Source of the DNA: Bipolaris cookei
Lineage: Eukaryota > Ascomycota > Dothideomycetes > Pleosporales > Pleosporaceae
DNA: 64,000 nt
Assembly: GCA_002286855.1 (NCBI GenBank)
Contig: NRSV01000004.1
Location: 372,001-436,000, forward strand
Direction of reading: 5' to 3'
The notes below the pieces were generated by a model. That model was not told the origin of the DNA and did no database searches. It worked only from the letters and a program-made list of their open reading frames with translations. The translations under genes were made by a program, and so were the position numbers. The stretch's first letter is position 1. Each line of letters starts with the position of its first letter. This document shows, one piece after another, positions 1-11,886 of the stretch.

Positions 1-1026
1 GCCTTGTCCACCTTGACCACGAAACAGCGGATCATCGAATGTAGGGTGCATACCGCCGCCACCAAAACCACCTGGTCTTGGTAATCCGCCTGCTAGATGT
101 GGTCGTAGAGGATCGTTGGGCCCGAGTCCCTGTGGATACAAGTCGTCATGACCAATGTTGATGGGATTCCGGTTGTCTTGGAGACGACCTGGCCGACGGT
201 TCAAGTCTAGTTCATCATCGAAACCGGATATGGGTTCAGGCAGATGTCGGCCGGACTGTGGTGGAATGGCAAGGGGATCATTGAACGGGTGGGGTCGCGC
301 GGGGTCAGGATCAGCCGATGGCTGCCGCGGATTGGGAGGATCACTTCGTTGGGGATCCTGTCGATCTGCTGTCGGTGTGCGCTCCTGATCTATTGTGCTT
401 TCCTCATAGCCCGGCTTGTTCAAACGTGGCGCCAGCTTCTGGATCACGGAGATTTTGAGCAGCGAGCCAAGATCGTTCAGCCGACCTGGTGAGATGAAGA
501 GGTCTTGCAGTTTTTGTGATGTATCCTCTATTGACGTTCCTTCAGGGACGCTGAAGGGTAATTGTGACTCGGAGAGGTAGTCTTTTGTGGTGAGCTCGAA
601 ATGTGTTGTCTTGTCGTCGCCCACGGCCAGCGCGAAGACAACGGCCTTGCCTCCTAATCTGTTGACCTTGACGAGAAACTCCATAGCTGACTGTGCGTGT
701 GCATATCGGAATGCATACGAGGATGAAGAGTTCCATTGTGCAGGTAGTTCTTTTGGGTCTTCGGCGTCTGCATGCGCTTCTGTGAGCATCTAAGTTATGA
801 TAGGTAACCAGACAAGTAGAGGACATGAATGCTTACCTATGCGCTCGTCTTCGCCTAGTCCGATGAGACGGAAACCGACGGCAAGCATGCCAGCATGGAC
901 TGCCAGTGCGACGGCCTCTGTACTGTTCTTGAGCTGTGATGCCTCGCCTTTAGGTAGTGAAGTGGCCATGAACAACGCGAGCGAACCCGCGCTGAGCGGG
1001 TTGCCCGTTGTATTTGTTTGGACCAT
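1..1026 (-). CDS. fub1: Proteasome inhibitor/regulator PI31, 3' end cut by window
   Basis: PI31-family proteins bind the 20S proteasome and modulate its activity and assembly. The start ATG is at 1026. Exon 1 (1026-837) and exon 2 (779-1) flank a 57 bp intron; the joined frame stays open for 323 codons and leaves the window without a stop. The N-terminal half (about residues 1-160) looks like the FP domain. The C-terminal part is proline/glycine/arginine rich and contains DPLRPHLAGGLPRPGG followed by GMHPTFDDPLF, the hallmark C-terminal motif of PI31 (PSMF1 in animals, Fub1 in fission yeast). Another acceptor at 790/791 would break the frame, so 780/781 is preferred. The family call is strong; only the missing C-terminus is uncertain. 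Confidence 0.88.
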
Positions 1027-1567
1027 GTTTTGGGGGCTTGATCTTTGCTGCAGGTGGTGAAGTTGTGTAGGACGTATGTAGTGGCAGGAGAAAAGACAGA
1101 GAGAGGGGATGCGTGGAGTGATCAAAGGAATCGATGTTTGTCAAGGTTCAAGTATGGTTCCCGATCAGGCAGCGGAGTTGGGAGCTGTCAAAAGAGAGCC
1201 AATGACGCAGGGGCGGGGTCTGGGGCTGCGCTAATCACGCCCGCTGCGGGCCTGCTGCATTTAGATCGCCGCACCTCACACTCACGATATCTGTTCATGC
1301 ACGATGCTGCAGTATAGCTTCCAGATATAATATTCAATGACATCACCAGAGGTACAAAGCGTTAGACACAAACAGGATACATATATTGCTGTATAACAAA
1401 GCTGCAAAGTATGCGCCAGTACGTCAGTGTGGGCTATGGCACTACCAAAGACAAGAATACGCCAATCCGCGGGGAATAATACGAGACCACCAAACACCAG
1501 AGGCAATGCAGCAAGACGCCACTAACACATTCACAAATCAGATAAGAAAATCCATAAAGCGGGAAGC
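1027..1567. other. Intergenic: PI31 promoter and atg18 3' flank
   Basis: About 540 bp between the PI31 start and the atg18 stop, both on the minus strand. Short ORFs here have no recognisable composition. I see no RNA gene or repeat. Confidence 0.6.
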
Positions 1568-3056
1568 CTATTCTGGTAGGTCTTGAGAGTTGCTTGCTGC
1601 AAGCTCGTTCGGTTCGAGAAGACTGTCGACGTTAGCAAAAGTCAACCAAGAACAAGCAAATATGTGTCTTACGAGTATTGCTTATATAGAGTGCCCTCGC
1701 CTCCCTTTTCGAGGTCGACGTTGAAGACGTAGTAGCTGCCTTCGCTAGTGACAACCATGATCTGAGGCCCGTTGTTGTTGAGCGCAACCACATTCCTTAC
1801 TGGGCCCGACGACGAGCTGTTGGGTGAGCGCGGTATCTTGACCCAGGCAAAGTCGCGCGAGGGCTCCCAGATCTCTGCTACTGCATTGGGTAGGTACCCT
1901 CCCACGGTAGCAGCGAATGACTTTCCGACCGTTTGAGATGTGCGGCGTATCAAGCTTCCAAAAGTGGGGTTGATTGCTTTTCGTTCTGGAGGCGCCATAT
2001 CTGCTGTACTAGCACCGAATTCGTCAGATGCCTCTTCGCTTGCTAGACTACTATTTCGCTGATGGACAGAACCTCCTGGTCGCGTAGGTCCCGAAGACAC
2101 GCTATTACTCCTGCTATTGGGCGCACCCAGACGGAAGATATGTACCGTCTCAGTTGCCGAGGAGACGCTTAATAGTGTTGAGGTCGAGTTGAACGACATG
2201 CTGTATATCCTCGCTGGTATGGAGCCCCTCCTGAACTGGTATAGTTTCTGCGCATCTGGAATCGAGAAAACGCGAATAATAGTGCCTTTTTCCGATGCTG
2301 TCGCGAGCAGGGTGCCATCACTGTTGAGCGCAATACACGACAGCGGCGAGTTGTGCGCTTCTATGACGTTGACTGCTTCCATCTTGGTTGCATCATATAT
2401 CAATACCTCTCCACTTGTAGGCGCGATGTGATCAGTCTTGGGTGGCGCATGAGAGGGTGGTTGGAAGGTGGCAGGTGCGGCTTTTGTGGGCAGCGGGAAC
2501 ACGAGGTAGTTGTTTTCTGATGACGCAGAGAGGGCGCATATGGCTACATATGTTAGCAGCTGTGAATCATTTGGCTGGGTCGTCTTACCGTTGGGGTTCG
2601 GTGACGTCTTCTCGGTCTTGAGCATCTGCATGTTGCTTATGTCGTAGATGTAGAGCTCTGATTCCAGAACGACAACTAGCCGCTTCCTGTTCATCCGCAT
2701 CGCAAGGATGGCCGTCCTAAAGGTCATTTCGCATATCGTGGAGTGTCTCTTGGCCTTGTCAGTGCCTAGCCAGGACAGCGCAGGTTGCCATGCAACAAAC
2801 CTTTGTGTTTTGTATCCGCAACACTCGGGGCGACAATGTGAGCGCAACTAGCGACGTTGAGAAGAGCATCTCAAGGCTGGAAACATCTCCTTCGCGCGAC
2901 TCGGACTGCTTGTTAAACGGGTCGGTTGTGTATATACGGTACCCATTTGTGGTGCCTGGTGAGTGAACTATGTCAGTTTCGATGCCGCCACAGGTGTACA
3001 CACGACATACCGACGCCAAGGTGGCTGTGATCCTGGTTGAATGTAACAAAGTTCAT
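1568..3056 (-). CDS. atg18: Autophagy PROPPIN Atg18 (WIPI family)
   Basis: A seven-bladed WD-repeat beta-propeller that binds PI3P and PI(3,5)P2 on phagophore and vacuole membranes and acts with Atg2 in autophagy. Five exons: 3056-3011, 2955-2801, 2748-2589, 2543-1673 and 1622-1568, totalling 428 codons plus stop, all phases consistent. The protein opens MNFVTFNQDHSHLGVGTT, typical for Atg18. The lipid-binding signature FRRGS sits near residue 220, between blades 5 and 6. A serine/proline-rich insert follows at about residues 250-330, a common loop in fungal Atg18. The 45 bp intron 2544-2588 is a multiple of three without stops, so retention would give an in-frame 15-residue insertion. The gene is divergent from TYW4 with 415 bp between starts. 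Confidence 0.93.
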
Positions 3057-3471
3057 GGCTACAGAGAGATTCCGAGTGTATCGCTCTTGGTGTCGTGGAT
3101 GCTGTGTGAAAGTAGTTGTTGCTGTAGCTGTAATAGCTGTGAGCTACCCAGATGACAGCCAAGTGGAGCTTGGGGCAGCCGTTTGTGAGCGGTCAGCCCT
3201 GTGGGCGACGTGTAAAATATCCTCGTGTGCCAAAGCGATGGCGATGAAGTAGCTGATATATCCGTACAGAGCTTGGAATGCGCAGAAGGAGATGCCTAGA
3301 GACTATTTGCAACTTGTATGTAGCTACTTTCCACCTGCCGGCCATGGTTCACGCGCATGCAGGGATCCCGACGTCAGCCTCAGCCCCACGTTGTGGCTGA
3401 GGCACCAGCCCAGCAAAAACATTACTCTTCAGTAACTATCCCTTCACATTACGAGCAACTCCAACCCAGAC
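3057..3471. promoter_or_regulatory. Bidirectional promoter region atg18 / TYW4
   Basis: The 415 bp between two divergent start codons must hold both promoters. A CACGTTGTGGCTGAGGCACC stretch near 3390 is visible, but I cannot assign a factor. No other gene is seen. Confidence 0.5.
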
Positions 3472-6400
3472 ATGGTGACGGATACCGGTGCGCGGCCCAA
3501 GAGGGGCTCTGCTAAGCGCAAAGGCAACCAGAAGTCCCTACGTGAAAGAAGGGATATTGATATTATGAATGTGAGGCAGTCCACTATCCTCACCACCGCC
3601 ACCCTTTTTCACAGTCACGGGACTGACGTAGCACCAGACGAATGATAGTAGCATTGTATCCAAGAGAAGCGTTTCCAAACTGTATCTCAGCCATGAACCA
3701 GACTTTTATGAGCCATTTGTGCCAAAATTTGTTCGTCGCAGTATGTGGTCCACCCTCTTGGTGTTTTAATCAAGCATACTGACCATGTCCAAAAAAGACC
3801 CGCTCATCAACCGCGGCTACTGGCTGCGAATGCACGCCATCGAGCAGGCAGTCCATCGTTTCCTGGAAGAAGAAAATGGAAAATCAAAAGTCGTTGTGAA
3901 TCTTGGGTGTGGATAGTGAGTAAGACATTCGGCATCAGCTCATCTTATTCCAGACGACACTGACCCCTAGGAGTGATCCCTTGCCCTTCCAGTTCTGGCA
4001 CAGGTATCCCTCTCTCGCGCGATCAGCTGCCTTTGTGGATGTTGACTATCCGCAATTGATGGAGAAGAAGCGGGATCGCATGCTAAGCAATGACCTCCTT
4101 CGAAACGCCCTGTTGAAGACCAAGCTCCGCCAGACCGAGCAGCCTATACTTCTCCGCAGTGACGGCTATATGGCGCTAGGCTGCGACCTCAAAGATCTTG
4201 CAACACTCGAAAGAGTTCTGCGAGCCGAGTTTGATATTTCGGCGACCTCGATCTTATTCGTCGCCGAAGTGTCTGTGACTTACATGCCGCTCAAGGACTC
4301 TGATGCACTGATACAGTGGGCCAGCATCATCGGAGACGGTATGTCGGCTCGAAGACCTAATTGACGGGAATTACTGACCATCGTAGCCCGTTTCTGTATA
4401 CTAGGTAAAACAGGATCCTGCATATCTGTATATACCCCGTCCCGCACTGACTCGATGCCGTCTAGAACAGTATCTTCCTCAAGGCCCAGAACACCCCTTT
4501 GCTAAAACTATGCTCTCTCACTTTGACAAATTGCAGGCATCAATCAAAGCGGTTAAGCTACATTCGTCACTGGATCAACAAGCAGCTCGGTTCCGCAATG
4601 CCGGTTGGCCAACGCTTGTCATGGCTCGTAATCTGTGGGACCTCTGGTCTGATGATTCGTTTACCCCTCCTAGCCTCAGACGCACGATCAATGCTACCGA
4701 GCCCTTTGACGAGTGGGAGGAATTTGCGCTATTCGGCGGCCATTATTTCCTGCTTGTGGCTTCCAACGTGGAAACGCAGGGGTCAAATGAGCCGATCCAC
4801 AAAGAGACAGCCACTAAGGAGTGTGTGAATGGTACCGATGTGGGAAGTATTACCTTGCATTGTTGGAAGCAGCACAATGATGCTACCTTGACGCCGCGCC
4901 GTTTCCTGACGGCTTTTGCACTGGACAAGGATACAGTGGCCCTTCACGGAGGACAAGGAACGCAGACCCGTCTCGCCGATATGGACATGCTGAGACAGGA
5001 GGACTCTGACCAGGATCGTGCCATTCAACCTGGTGATCTGCTACCTACTGCACGTATGTGCCATACTATCACATCGATGCAAGATGGTGAGGCGTTGTTG
5101 GTCGGAGGACGTGGGTCGCCCACCCAAGCATGCGCAGATTGCTGGATCTTCAAGCATGGAACTTGGACCAAAGCAGATGATCTTGTGCCAGCTCGTTATC
5201 GTCACTCAGCAGTCGCTGTTCAACTAGGATCTGGAGATGCACAGACGCATGGAGTGTTAGTATTTGGCGGCAAAGCCAGTGACGGCATAGTACTTGACGC
5301 CAACGATTACTGTGCTCTGTGGACTGCCAACACCGGCTGGCACAGCATTCCTGTCGACGGACCGCACCCATCTCCACGTTTTGGTGCCGCAACGTGTACG
5401 ATCAGTTCAGCTAGAAACTGCGGGTTTCTCACAGGAGGCGGCAACGAGAGCGGCGTGGTTGTTGATGACGCTTTATGGGAGTGGTCCATTTCCGACACAC
5501 CAAAACTACGAGTGAGCTTCAAGGACCGCACCAATGACGTGCGCAGTAGCCTGAAAAATTCTGCACACGCGCGTATAGGCTCTGTCCTAGTGCCCTGGAA
5601 CGATGCTCTGTTGGTGATTGGAGGTGTTTCAAAGAAGCACATCCACAGTCTATCAGACGACTTTCTGCTCTTGACATGCAAAGACACGATCATTCAAGTG
5701 GAACGTCCCAGCATGCACGTCTCGCCTCAGACGTCGTGGCCTTTATTCGTGGGCGTAGGAGCCGTTTCATCCTCTCGAGGCGAGATTGTGCTTGCAGGAG
5801 GAGGAGCGGTATGCTTCTCGATGGGCAGCTACTGGAACCAAGATCCAATATCCATTCTCCCTGGCGCTACGCAAGGGGCCAAGTCGTGGCGTCGTGTTCA
5901 GCCGAGTCAGGCTGGCAGCGGCACAGCAGACACAAAAGGCATAGGACAAGCGAATGCAGCTGAAACAAGACGTGATGGTCGTCGAGAGAAGGCAAGTGAG
6001 AAAAAGAGGCCTGTGATGGCGGCATGTACGGCCGAGATCCCAAAGATCCAGGTCAGTTCGTCAGATGACTTTGCGAGACTCGTTGCCTCCTCGAAGCCCG
6101 CCATCATCACCGGCCTTGACATTGGTCCGTGCACAGACCTCTGGACTTTGGACTACCTGAAAGAGAAAATTGGTCCAGAAAGGGAAATCGTGGTCCACAA
6201 TTGCTCATCCGATCGGATGACGTTCAAGGACAAAAACTTCTCCTACGTGAAGAAATCCACAACAGCCTTCCTCGACGGAATCGCAAATGGCTCCCATGAA
6301 TACCTACGTGCTGTATCATCAAATCAACCAAACAAATTGCCTACAAACCTTGAAGAAGACTTCCCAAGCATCGCTAATGACTTTAGAATCCCAAATGTAT

Positions 6401-6966
6401 GTGACGTAGTCAAGGAAAACTATCACAGCTCTCCGCTTCGCATTTCAGGTCCAGTGTCTCTATGGCTACACTACGACGTCCTATACAACATCCTATGCCA
6501 AGTCCACGGTAAAAAGACACTGTTTCTCTACCCACCCTCCGATGTTTCCCTCTTAGACTTCCCACCAGGAGGCTCCTCGTCAAACACCGATATCCTGACG
6601 TCCAAAAACCACAAGCTACGTCGTACACACCCGCACGTAGCGTCTCTCGCGCCCGGAGACGTCCTCTTCATTCCTCCTATGTGGAGTCACACAGCAACAC
6701 CCGAGGATGGTGTTAGTGTAGCGGTAAACGTGTTTTGGAGGGGCCTGGATAAGGGCTATGCGGCGGGCAAGGATGTCTATGGCAACAGAGATTTACAAGC
6801 GTACGAGAATGGGAGGAGGGATGTGGAAAAGATTGTAAGGGCATTCAGGGATATACCAGGGGATATGGCGAGGTTTTATCTTGAGAGGTTGGCGGGGGAG
6901 ATTTTAGAGAAGGCGCAGAAAGTGGGTCAGGAGAAGGATGTGAAGCAGGATGAAAAAAATATGTAG
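3472..6966 (+). CDS. PPM2: tRNA wybutosine-synthesizing protein 4 (LCM methyltransferase-kelch-JmjC)
   Basis: TYW4 performs the last steps of wybutosine synthesis in tRNA-Phe: carboxyl methylation and methoxycarbonylation. Six exons: 3472-3570, 3638-3740, 3798-3915, 3974-4338, 4387-4404 and 4466-6966; 1067 codons plus stop, all phases consistent. Exon 5 is only 18 nt and supplies the ARFCILE stretch. Domains: LCM-type methyltransferase at about residues 35-340, with NLGCGYDPLPF as the SAM-binding motif I; kelch-type repeats with GG pairs (VGGRG, VFGGKA, VIGGV, LAGGG) at about 430-720; and a C-terminal JmjC/cupin domain from about 760, with LHYDVLYN (near 901) and WSHTATP (near 975) as probable metal ligands. 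The third acceptor (3973) is chosen because the earlier AG would create a stop. Convergent with the ABC gene, 42 bp apart. Confidence 0.92.
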
Positions 6967-7008
6967 GCCAATTGATAGAAGACATAATATGTTGAATGTA
7001 AAAAGTAT

Positions 7009-9065
7009 CTAAACTTCTCCCCATACCTCCCTCCAGCGTCCCTCATCCAACTCAATCGGCCCATCAAACCTCCCAAACCTCGGCGGTCCCGTCCCGGGCT
7101 CAGGCAGACAAACCCACTCCCTCACACACCCAGGCACCTCCATCTTACTATGACTAACACAAAGCAATGCCTGATGCTCCTGTAATCCCTTTACCGCCCC
7201 ATCCTCTCTCCCCGTCTCCACAACTCTACCCCCCTCATCCACCTCCCTGCCCTCCCCCCAGCTAAGAAAAAGCAAACACTTATCTCTCACAGTATCATCC
7301 ATCCCACTAAACGCCTCATCCAAAATTACAATATCAGGATTCCGAATCGTAGCTCGCAGAAACAAGATTACGCGTTGGGCGGAAAACGAAATCTCTCCGA
7401 AAAACGTCTGTCGAGCCCATTCAAGCCCCCCATCACTTTCCTTCTGGCTCTGGAAACTCGGTCGAATCTCACGCTCAAACCACTTCAAAGCCGCCTCAAC
7501 CTTGCTCTCCGCCCCCTCGTCAAACATCGGCCGCGAAATCGGCGTCTCACTCCACGCGCTCTCCAGCGCTTCCGCCACACTCAATCGCTTAGGAAATAGC
7601 GCATGCACTTCTGGACTCGCATGTCCCATCCTGGCCTGGATCTCGAAGATGGAGATGCCTGGGGTGCCTGGCGAGGGGAGCCGTGAGCGCTGGAAGAGTT
7701 TGATGGGGGCGGAGTAGGTTTGTGGGTGGTCGGATGTTACGAGGCTGAGGAGAGTGGTTTTGCCGGAGCCGTTGGCGCCGAAGATGCCCCAGCGGGTGTT
7801 ACGGTGGACAGTCCAGTGGAGGCCAGAGAGGGAAGGGGTACTGGAGGAGGTAGTGGACTGGTGCCAGTCTCCTAGGACAGAGTTTGCGCCGTAGGAGATG
7901 CGGACGCCGTTCATTTCGACGAGGGGTTCGCCGGGGGATGGGGTAGATTTGTCGGTTTTTTCGTAGCCGTCGCGACTTAAAATAGGCAGTGTATCTGTTG
8001 TGGTCTTCGAGTCTTTTTCAGATAGAAGGCGACCTACCTCTTGTACTTCCTTTGCATTCGAACCTTCTATCTTGGTAGTGCCGCTCTTTTGAACAGATCT
8101 ATACTCCTCTTTCAAAAATCTCAGGAAATCTTCTTTAGGGCCCAACCGTCCTACTACTCCATCCTCCCCCGCATACACAAGATGTGTCACCCACTCGGGA
8201 ATCTCATCTTGAGGCCTCAAACTAAGCACAATGCGTGGAGCGTTCGCTTCAGCCAAGCGATGCAGAACTCCAGAAATATTCTTCGTGACAATCGGATCCA
8301 AACCAACTTCACTCTGTCATTAGCTAATCCTCTTACAAACTCTACTGTGCAGCAAAACTTACTAAACGGCGCATCCAAACACAGCATCTCAGGCCCACTC
8401 AGCAACGCCTTTGCAATCCTCGCTCTCCTCGACTGCCCATTACTTAGCATACTAACCGGCTTTTCAATGAACCTTTCCAGCTCCAAATCCCGCATCACCC
8501 TCTCCATATCCTCCGCTCGGATACTCTTAGCTTTGAGCTCTTCTTCACCAGGATTCATCGTCACAATACCCGTTAGATAGCGCCGGACTGTGAAATCCGT
8601 TTCTTCCTTTAGCGACTCGTACCGTGCAGATAGGTACGCGCCGCCGAAAGCTCTGCGCTCGACGTCGAAACCGACATACTCGATTGCGCGCTCGGGGAAG
8701 CGGAGATGCGGTTTCCTTTCTGTGATGGCTGAGCTGAGGAGGTAGGGGAATGAGCGTGCTGTTGGAGGAAAACAGAGAAATTGGCCTCGCAGGATTTGTA
8801 AGAATGCTGTTCGGATATCTGATGATGGACTCAGGATGGCCCAATGCTGGTTTGGCGTTGAGGAGGACGGTAGGGAGATTGTTAGACCGGGAAAGAGAGC
8901 CGGATTCGCATTTGCGTTTCCATGATTGAGTTTCGAAGAAGGGTGGTGACGGTAAAAGGTGCCGTTGTTAATCTTCACAATGGGCGGGTCCGAGTACAAT
9001 TTCCGTGAGGTGTGGAATCTCGCACATCTTGTTACCGCCAGGAATAGTGCTGGCGTCCTTTGCAT
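7009..9065 (-). CDS. Tandem ABC ATPase without membrane domain (YDR061W-like, probably mitochondrial)
   Basis: Two nucleotide-binding domains in one soluble protein with no membrane segments, resembling the yeast mitochondrial ABC protein YDR061W. Its substrate is unknown. Exons 9065-8363 and 8306-7009 give 666 residues. The chosen start MQRTPALFLAVTRCARFHTS resembles a mitochondrial presequence; an in-frame ATG at 9251 would add 62 residues and cannot be excluded. NBD1 has a good signature (LSNGQSRRARIAKAL, near residue 206) but no Walker A lysine (the place reads SPSSDIRTAF) and LDAPF instead of LDEPF. NBD2 has a perfect Walker A (GANGSGKTTL, near 410) and Walker B (VILDEAFSGMD, near 560) but a degenerate signature (ISFSAQR). 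One competent composite ATP site is therefore expected. Confidence 0.82.
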
Positions 9066-9300
9066 GTCGAAATCAGTGTTGGTGATGGTGGACTCATCAT
9101 GTTTTGATGTTTTAGCGTAGAGCGATGTTCGGTACAGTAGCGGAGAAGCGTCCGATTCCACGACTGAGGTTGGGATGACGTTCGCTACAATCTTCTGCCG
9201 AGGTACGTACGCGATAAGTAAGTTGCGGTCACATTTCGCTGTAGAAGCCATTCACTGCTGTCGCTTTGTTGGGCATCATATGTGCACGAGCCTGCAAAAA
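9066..9300. promoter_or_regulatory. Compact divergent promoter (ABC ATPase / P/Q-rich protein)
   Basis: 235 bp separate the preferred ABC start (9065) from the plus-strand start at 9301. If the longer ABC start at 9251 is used, only 49 bp remain. Both genes must share this short promoter. Confidence 0.45.
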
Positions 9301-9740
9301 TGCTTCCTAGCTTGCAGCCGTCGAGACCAAAGGTGAGCTGCTCTGTCCAAGTAAGGACGAGTTATTCTTCCTACCTGCCTACTCACACGATATAGCCTTC
9401 ACAGCAGTCCCCACAGCCAGCGTACGCGCAACAGCAACAACGACATGCCGCCCATTCCTCACAGCAAAGTATATTGCAGCCTTCAAGCCTCCCTCAGAAC
9501 CCTCCAAAGCCGCGCTCGCAAGTCGAAGCCATGCCGCCTTTTGGCCCCCCACAAACGCCTGCCTCGTTCTTCACGCCCATATACGACAGCGCAGTACGGC
9601 ATCCGGTCTTCTTTACTCAGGATTTGAAGAAGCCCCCATTCCCTCTGCCACAGGTTGCTAGTCAAGGCTTGAATCCGGTGGCGAGCGGATACATCATGGA
9701 GCAAAGGAGGGCAGAGGCACCGGGCAAGACAAAGTTATGA
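9301..9740 (+). CDS. Small proline/glutamine-rich protein, function unknown
   Basis: Exon 1 (9301-9333) encodes MLPSLQPSRPK; a 62 bp GT..AG intron (9334-9395) leads to exon 2 (9396-9740); total 125 residues. The N-terminal two thirds are low-complexity (AYAQQQQRHAAHSSQQS). The C-terminal part looks constrained: PASFFTPIYDSAVRHPVFF, then KKPPFPLPQVASQGLNPVAS. No signal peptide or membrane segment is seen. I do not recognise a named family. The clean splice join and the shared promoter with the ABC gene support a real gene. It is convergent with the MFS transporter. Confidence 0.6.
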
Positions 9741-10042
9741 TTATTGATAACCAAACGGCATGCATTGGACGGTGTTGGGTGTATTGAGCGACTGATTGGG
9801 GTTCTTTTTTGAAGAGAAGTAATGTCCTTCATGCATGATATGCTGGTGAAATACACCTTGACCATATTGTCCTTGGCTTGTAATTTTTTATAGTGCTACT
9901 CAAGCTCGGTCTTTCTGCTCGACTAGCGACATCTACTCTATGGCGTAGTGGGTATCTCTAGCAATCTGACTCGACCACAGCATTCATAAAATGTCGCCAC
10001 GTTGTCCTTATAAGCTTCCCGTCTCCATTTCACGCATTGTCT
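9741..10042. other. Convergent 3' flanks, no gene seen
   Basis: 302 bp between the stop of the P/Q-rich gene and the stop of the MFS gene, AT-rich, presumably both 3' UTRs. Confidence 0.55.
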
Positions 10043-11886
10043 CTACAAGCTTTGCCTGCCTACAAGATTACTAGGCAGCAGTGCGGTAGTAATGACACAG
10101 CCCAATGTCACACCTCCAGCCAGGTACAGAACACTGTTGATATCCCTCCCTGCTCCTCCACCAGCATATAAGTGCTGTGCAATCAGCGGACTAACGATAC
10201 CGAAAAGCCTGCCCCAGAAACTTGCAATTCCACATGCAGTGCCCCGAATGGGCGCTGGGAAAGCTTCCGGCGTCCATCCGTACAGCACCGAGTTGAACAT
10301 AGACTGGAAGAAATATTCCATGATGTTGAAGCCTACGTTGGACGCTGCCGAATTAACGCTGCTGAAGAGAAAGATGGAGATGCCCATGAGGGCTGAGGAG
10401 ACTACCATGGTCCACTTGCGGCCTACTCGCGATGCGCGGTAAGACAGAGTGCCCAGAACTACTCCAAAGACTCCAGGAAGGTAGATGAAGATGTAAGATC
10501 GGTAGGTATAGCGAAGAGACAGGTCCAGAGCGCCATTCTTCACGGCCAGGATTTGTGGGAGGTAGGTTCCTGAAGCAGAGTCAGCGTCAAGTTCGAATAC
10601 AAATGACTGCATTGCAACTACGTACCAGCGACAGTAAAACCCCAGTAATCGCAAATATATGTCAACCAGACTAGCAAGGTCAATCTTGTCATCTGGACGC
10701 TTGAGAAGAGGATTTTGAAGCGATCGCCTTCCAACTTGAGCTTCTCAGTCCACGTAGATTTGAGCTGCTTAACGCCACCTCCAAGTATGGGTGTTGTGCC
10801 TCGGTTGGATTCAAACGCATGCTCCAGGACCTCAAGGTCTCCCAAGGTCATAGTACACTTAGTCTTGTTGTACTCAGCTATCTTGTGTAGAACATTGACG
10901 GCCTCGGCGTCTTTGCCGCGGTAGATGAGGAATTTGGGCGACTCTTGGAAGTCGAAGAGGACCGAGCGCAGAACAAATACCAAAATTGTGACCCCGCCTA
11001 GCGTGAACAGTAGGTATCGCCATCCCATGTTATCCTCTTTTAAACAACACGCTTCTCCCAGGCCGACGGCGGTGCAAGCAGGGAGTGCACGGTCTCCTTC
11101 CGAGAAGTTTGGACTGCAGGACCAGTTTGGAATGTAGCCGTAGGCTAAGACTGAGCATATAACGACGCCGATCGGCTGGAAGATGGAGAGAAGAGGAAGA
11201 AGGTAACGCTTATTCTGTGGGGTGGCTTCTAGCGTAATAGTTGTATCGATGGGAATATTGCCTCCGATACCGAATCCAGTAAGAGCCGTAAGGACCAAGA
11301 TGGTATTGTAGGTGCTAGGGGTGCCGATGCAAGTCCCAAAAACACAAGCAACGAAGACGGTCAGGTTGAAAGAAGACTTTCGTCCAATCACATCTACTAG
11401 AACACCCCAGACGAAGGCGCCAGATGTAAGTCCGACCGAGAAGGCGGTGGAGAGTTTGCCGGTCTCGTCAGCTCCAAACCCGAATTCCTGCTGTATTGGA
11501 GACAAAACTAGACCAAACGCTTGTGCCCACATGAGATCAATCATGTACCCGAAGCCACATAAGGCCCATATTGACCACTGATAGCGTCCCATACCCATGA
11601 GGTCGATCTCATTATTGATCAGTTCACACTTCTTTTCATAGAGTGAGATGCCAGTCTCTCCCGGCTCTTCAGCCGAAGAACTCGGTCTCTCCAGATCATT
11701 GAGTCGACCGAGGACATCTAGCTTTTCTTTGTTTGCTTCTGAGAGACCTCCTTCTGTTTGTGGCGTTCTAGGGGAATCTGTGTTATCGAGTGTGGAGTAG
11801 GAGGAGAAGGAGGAGGAGGAAGCAGTGACATTACGAGGATTTAAAAGCGCCTCGCTTTCACTGGCTTCGTGGCTTCTTTGCGACAT
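10043..11886 (-). CDS. MFS transporter, SVOP/SV2-like
   Basis: A 12-helix major facilitator of the synaptic-vesicle-2-related (SVOP) type; such fungal proteins are annotated as sugar or organic-ion carriers, but the substrate cannot be read here. Exons 11886-10626 and 10569-10043 with a 56 bp intron; 595 residues. The hydrophilic N-terminus (about 1-125) is serine rich with ESEALLNPRN, a dileucine-like element. The first helix follows the family motif GMGRYQWSIWALCGFGYMID. MFS motif A occurs in both halves: GVLVDVIGRKSSFN and YRASRVGRKWTMV. Signature GFGIGGNIPIDTTITLE lies in helix 4-5. A loop with several cysteines (CSPNFSEGDRALPACTAVG) separates helices 7 and 8, as in SV2-like proteins. Confidence 0.88.

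Noticed and set aside
3796..3797. Alternative splice sites for TYW4 exon 3
   Set aside because: Only the acceptor at 3797 keeps the PLINRGYWLR motif in frame; the resulting Asn before Pro is accepted.
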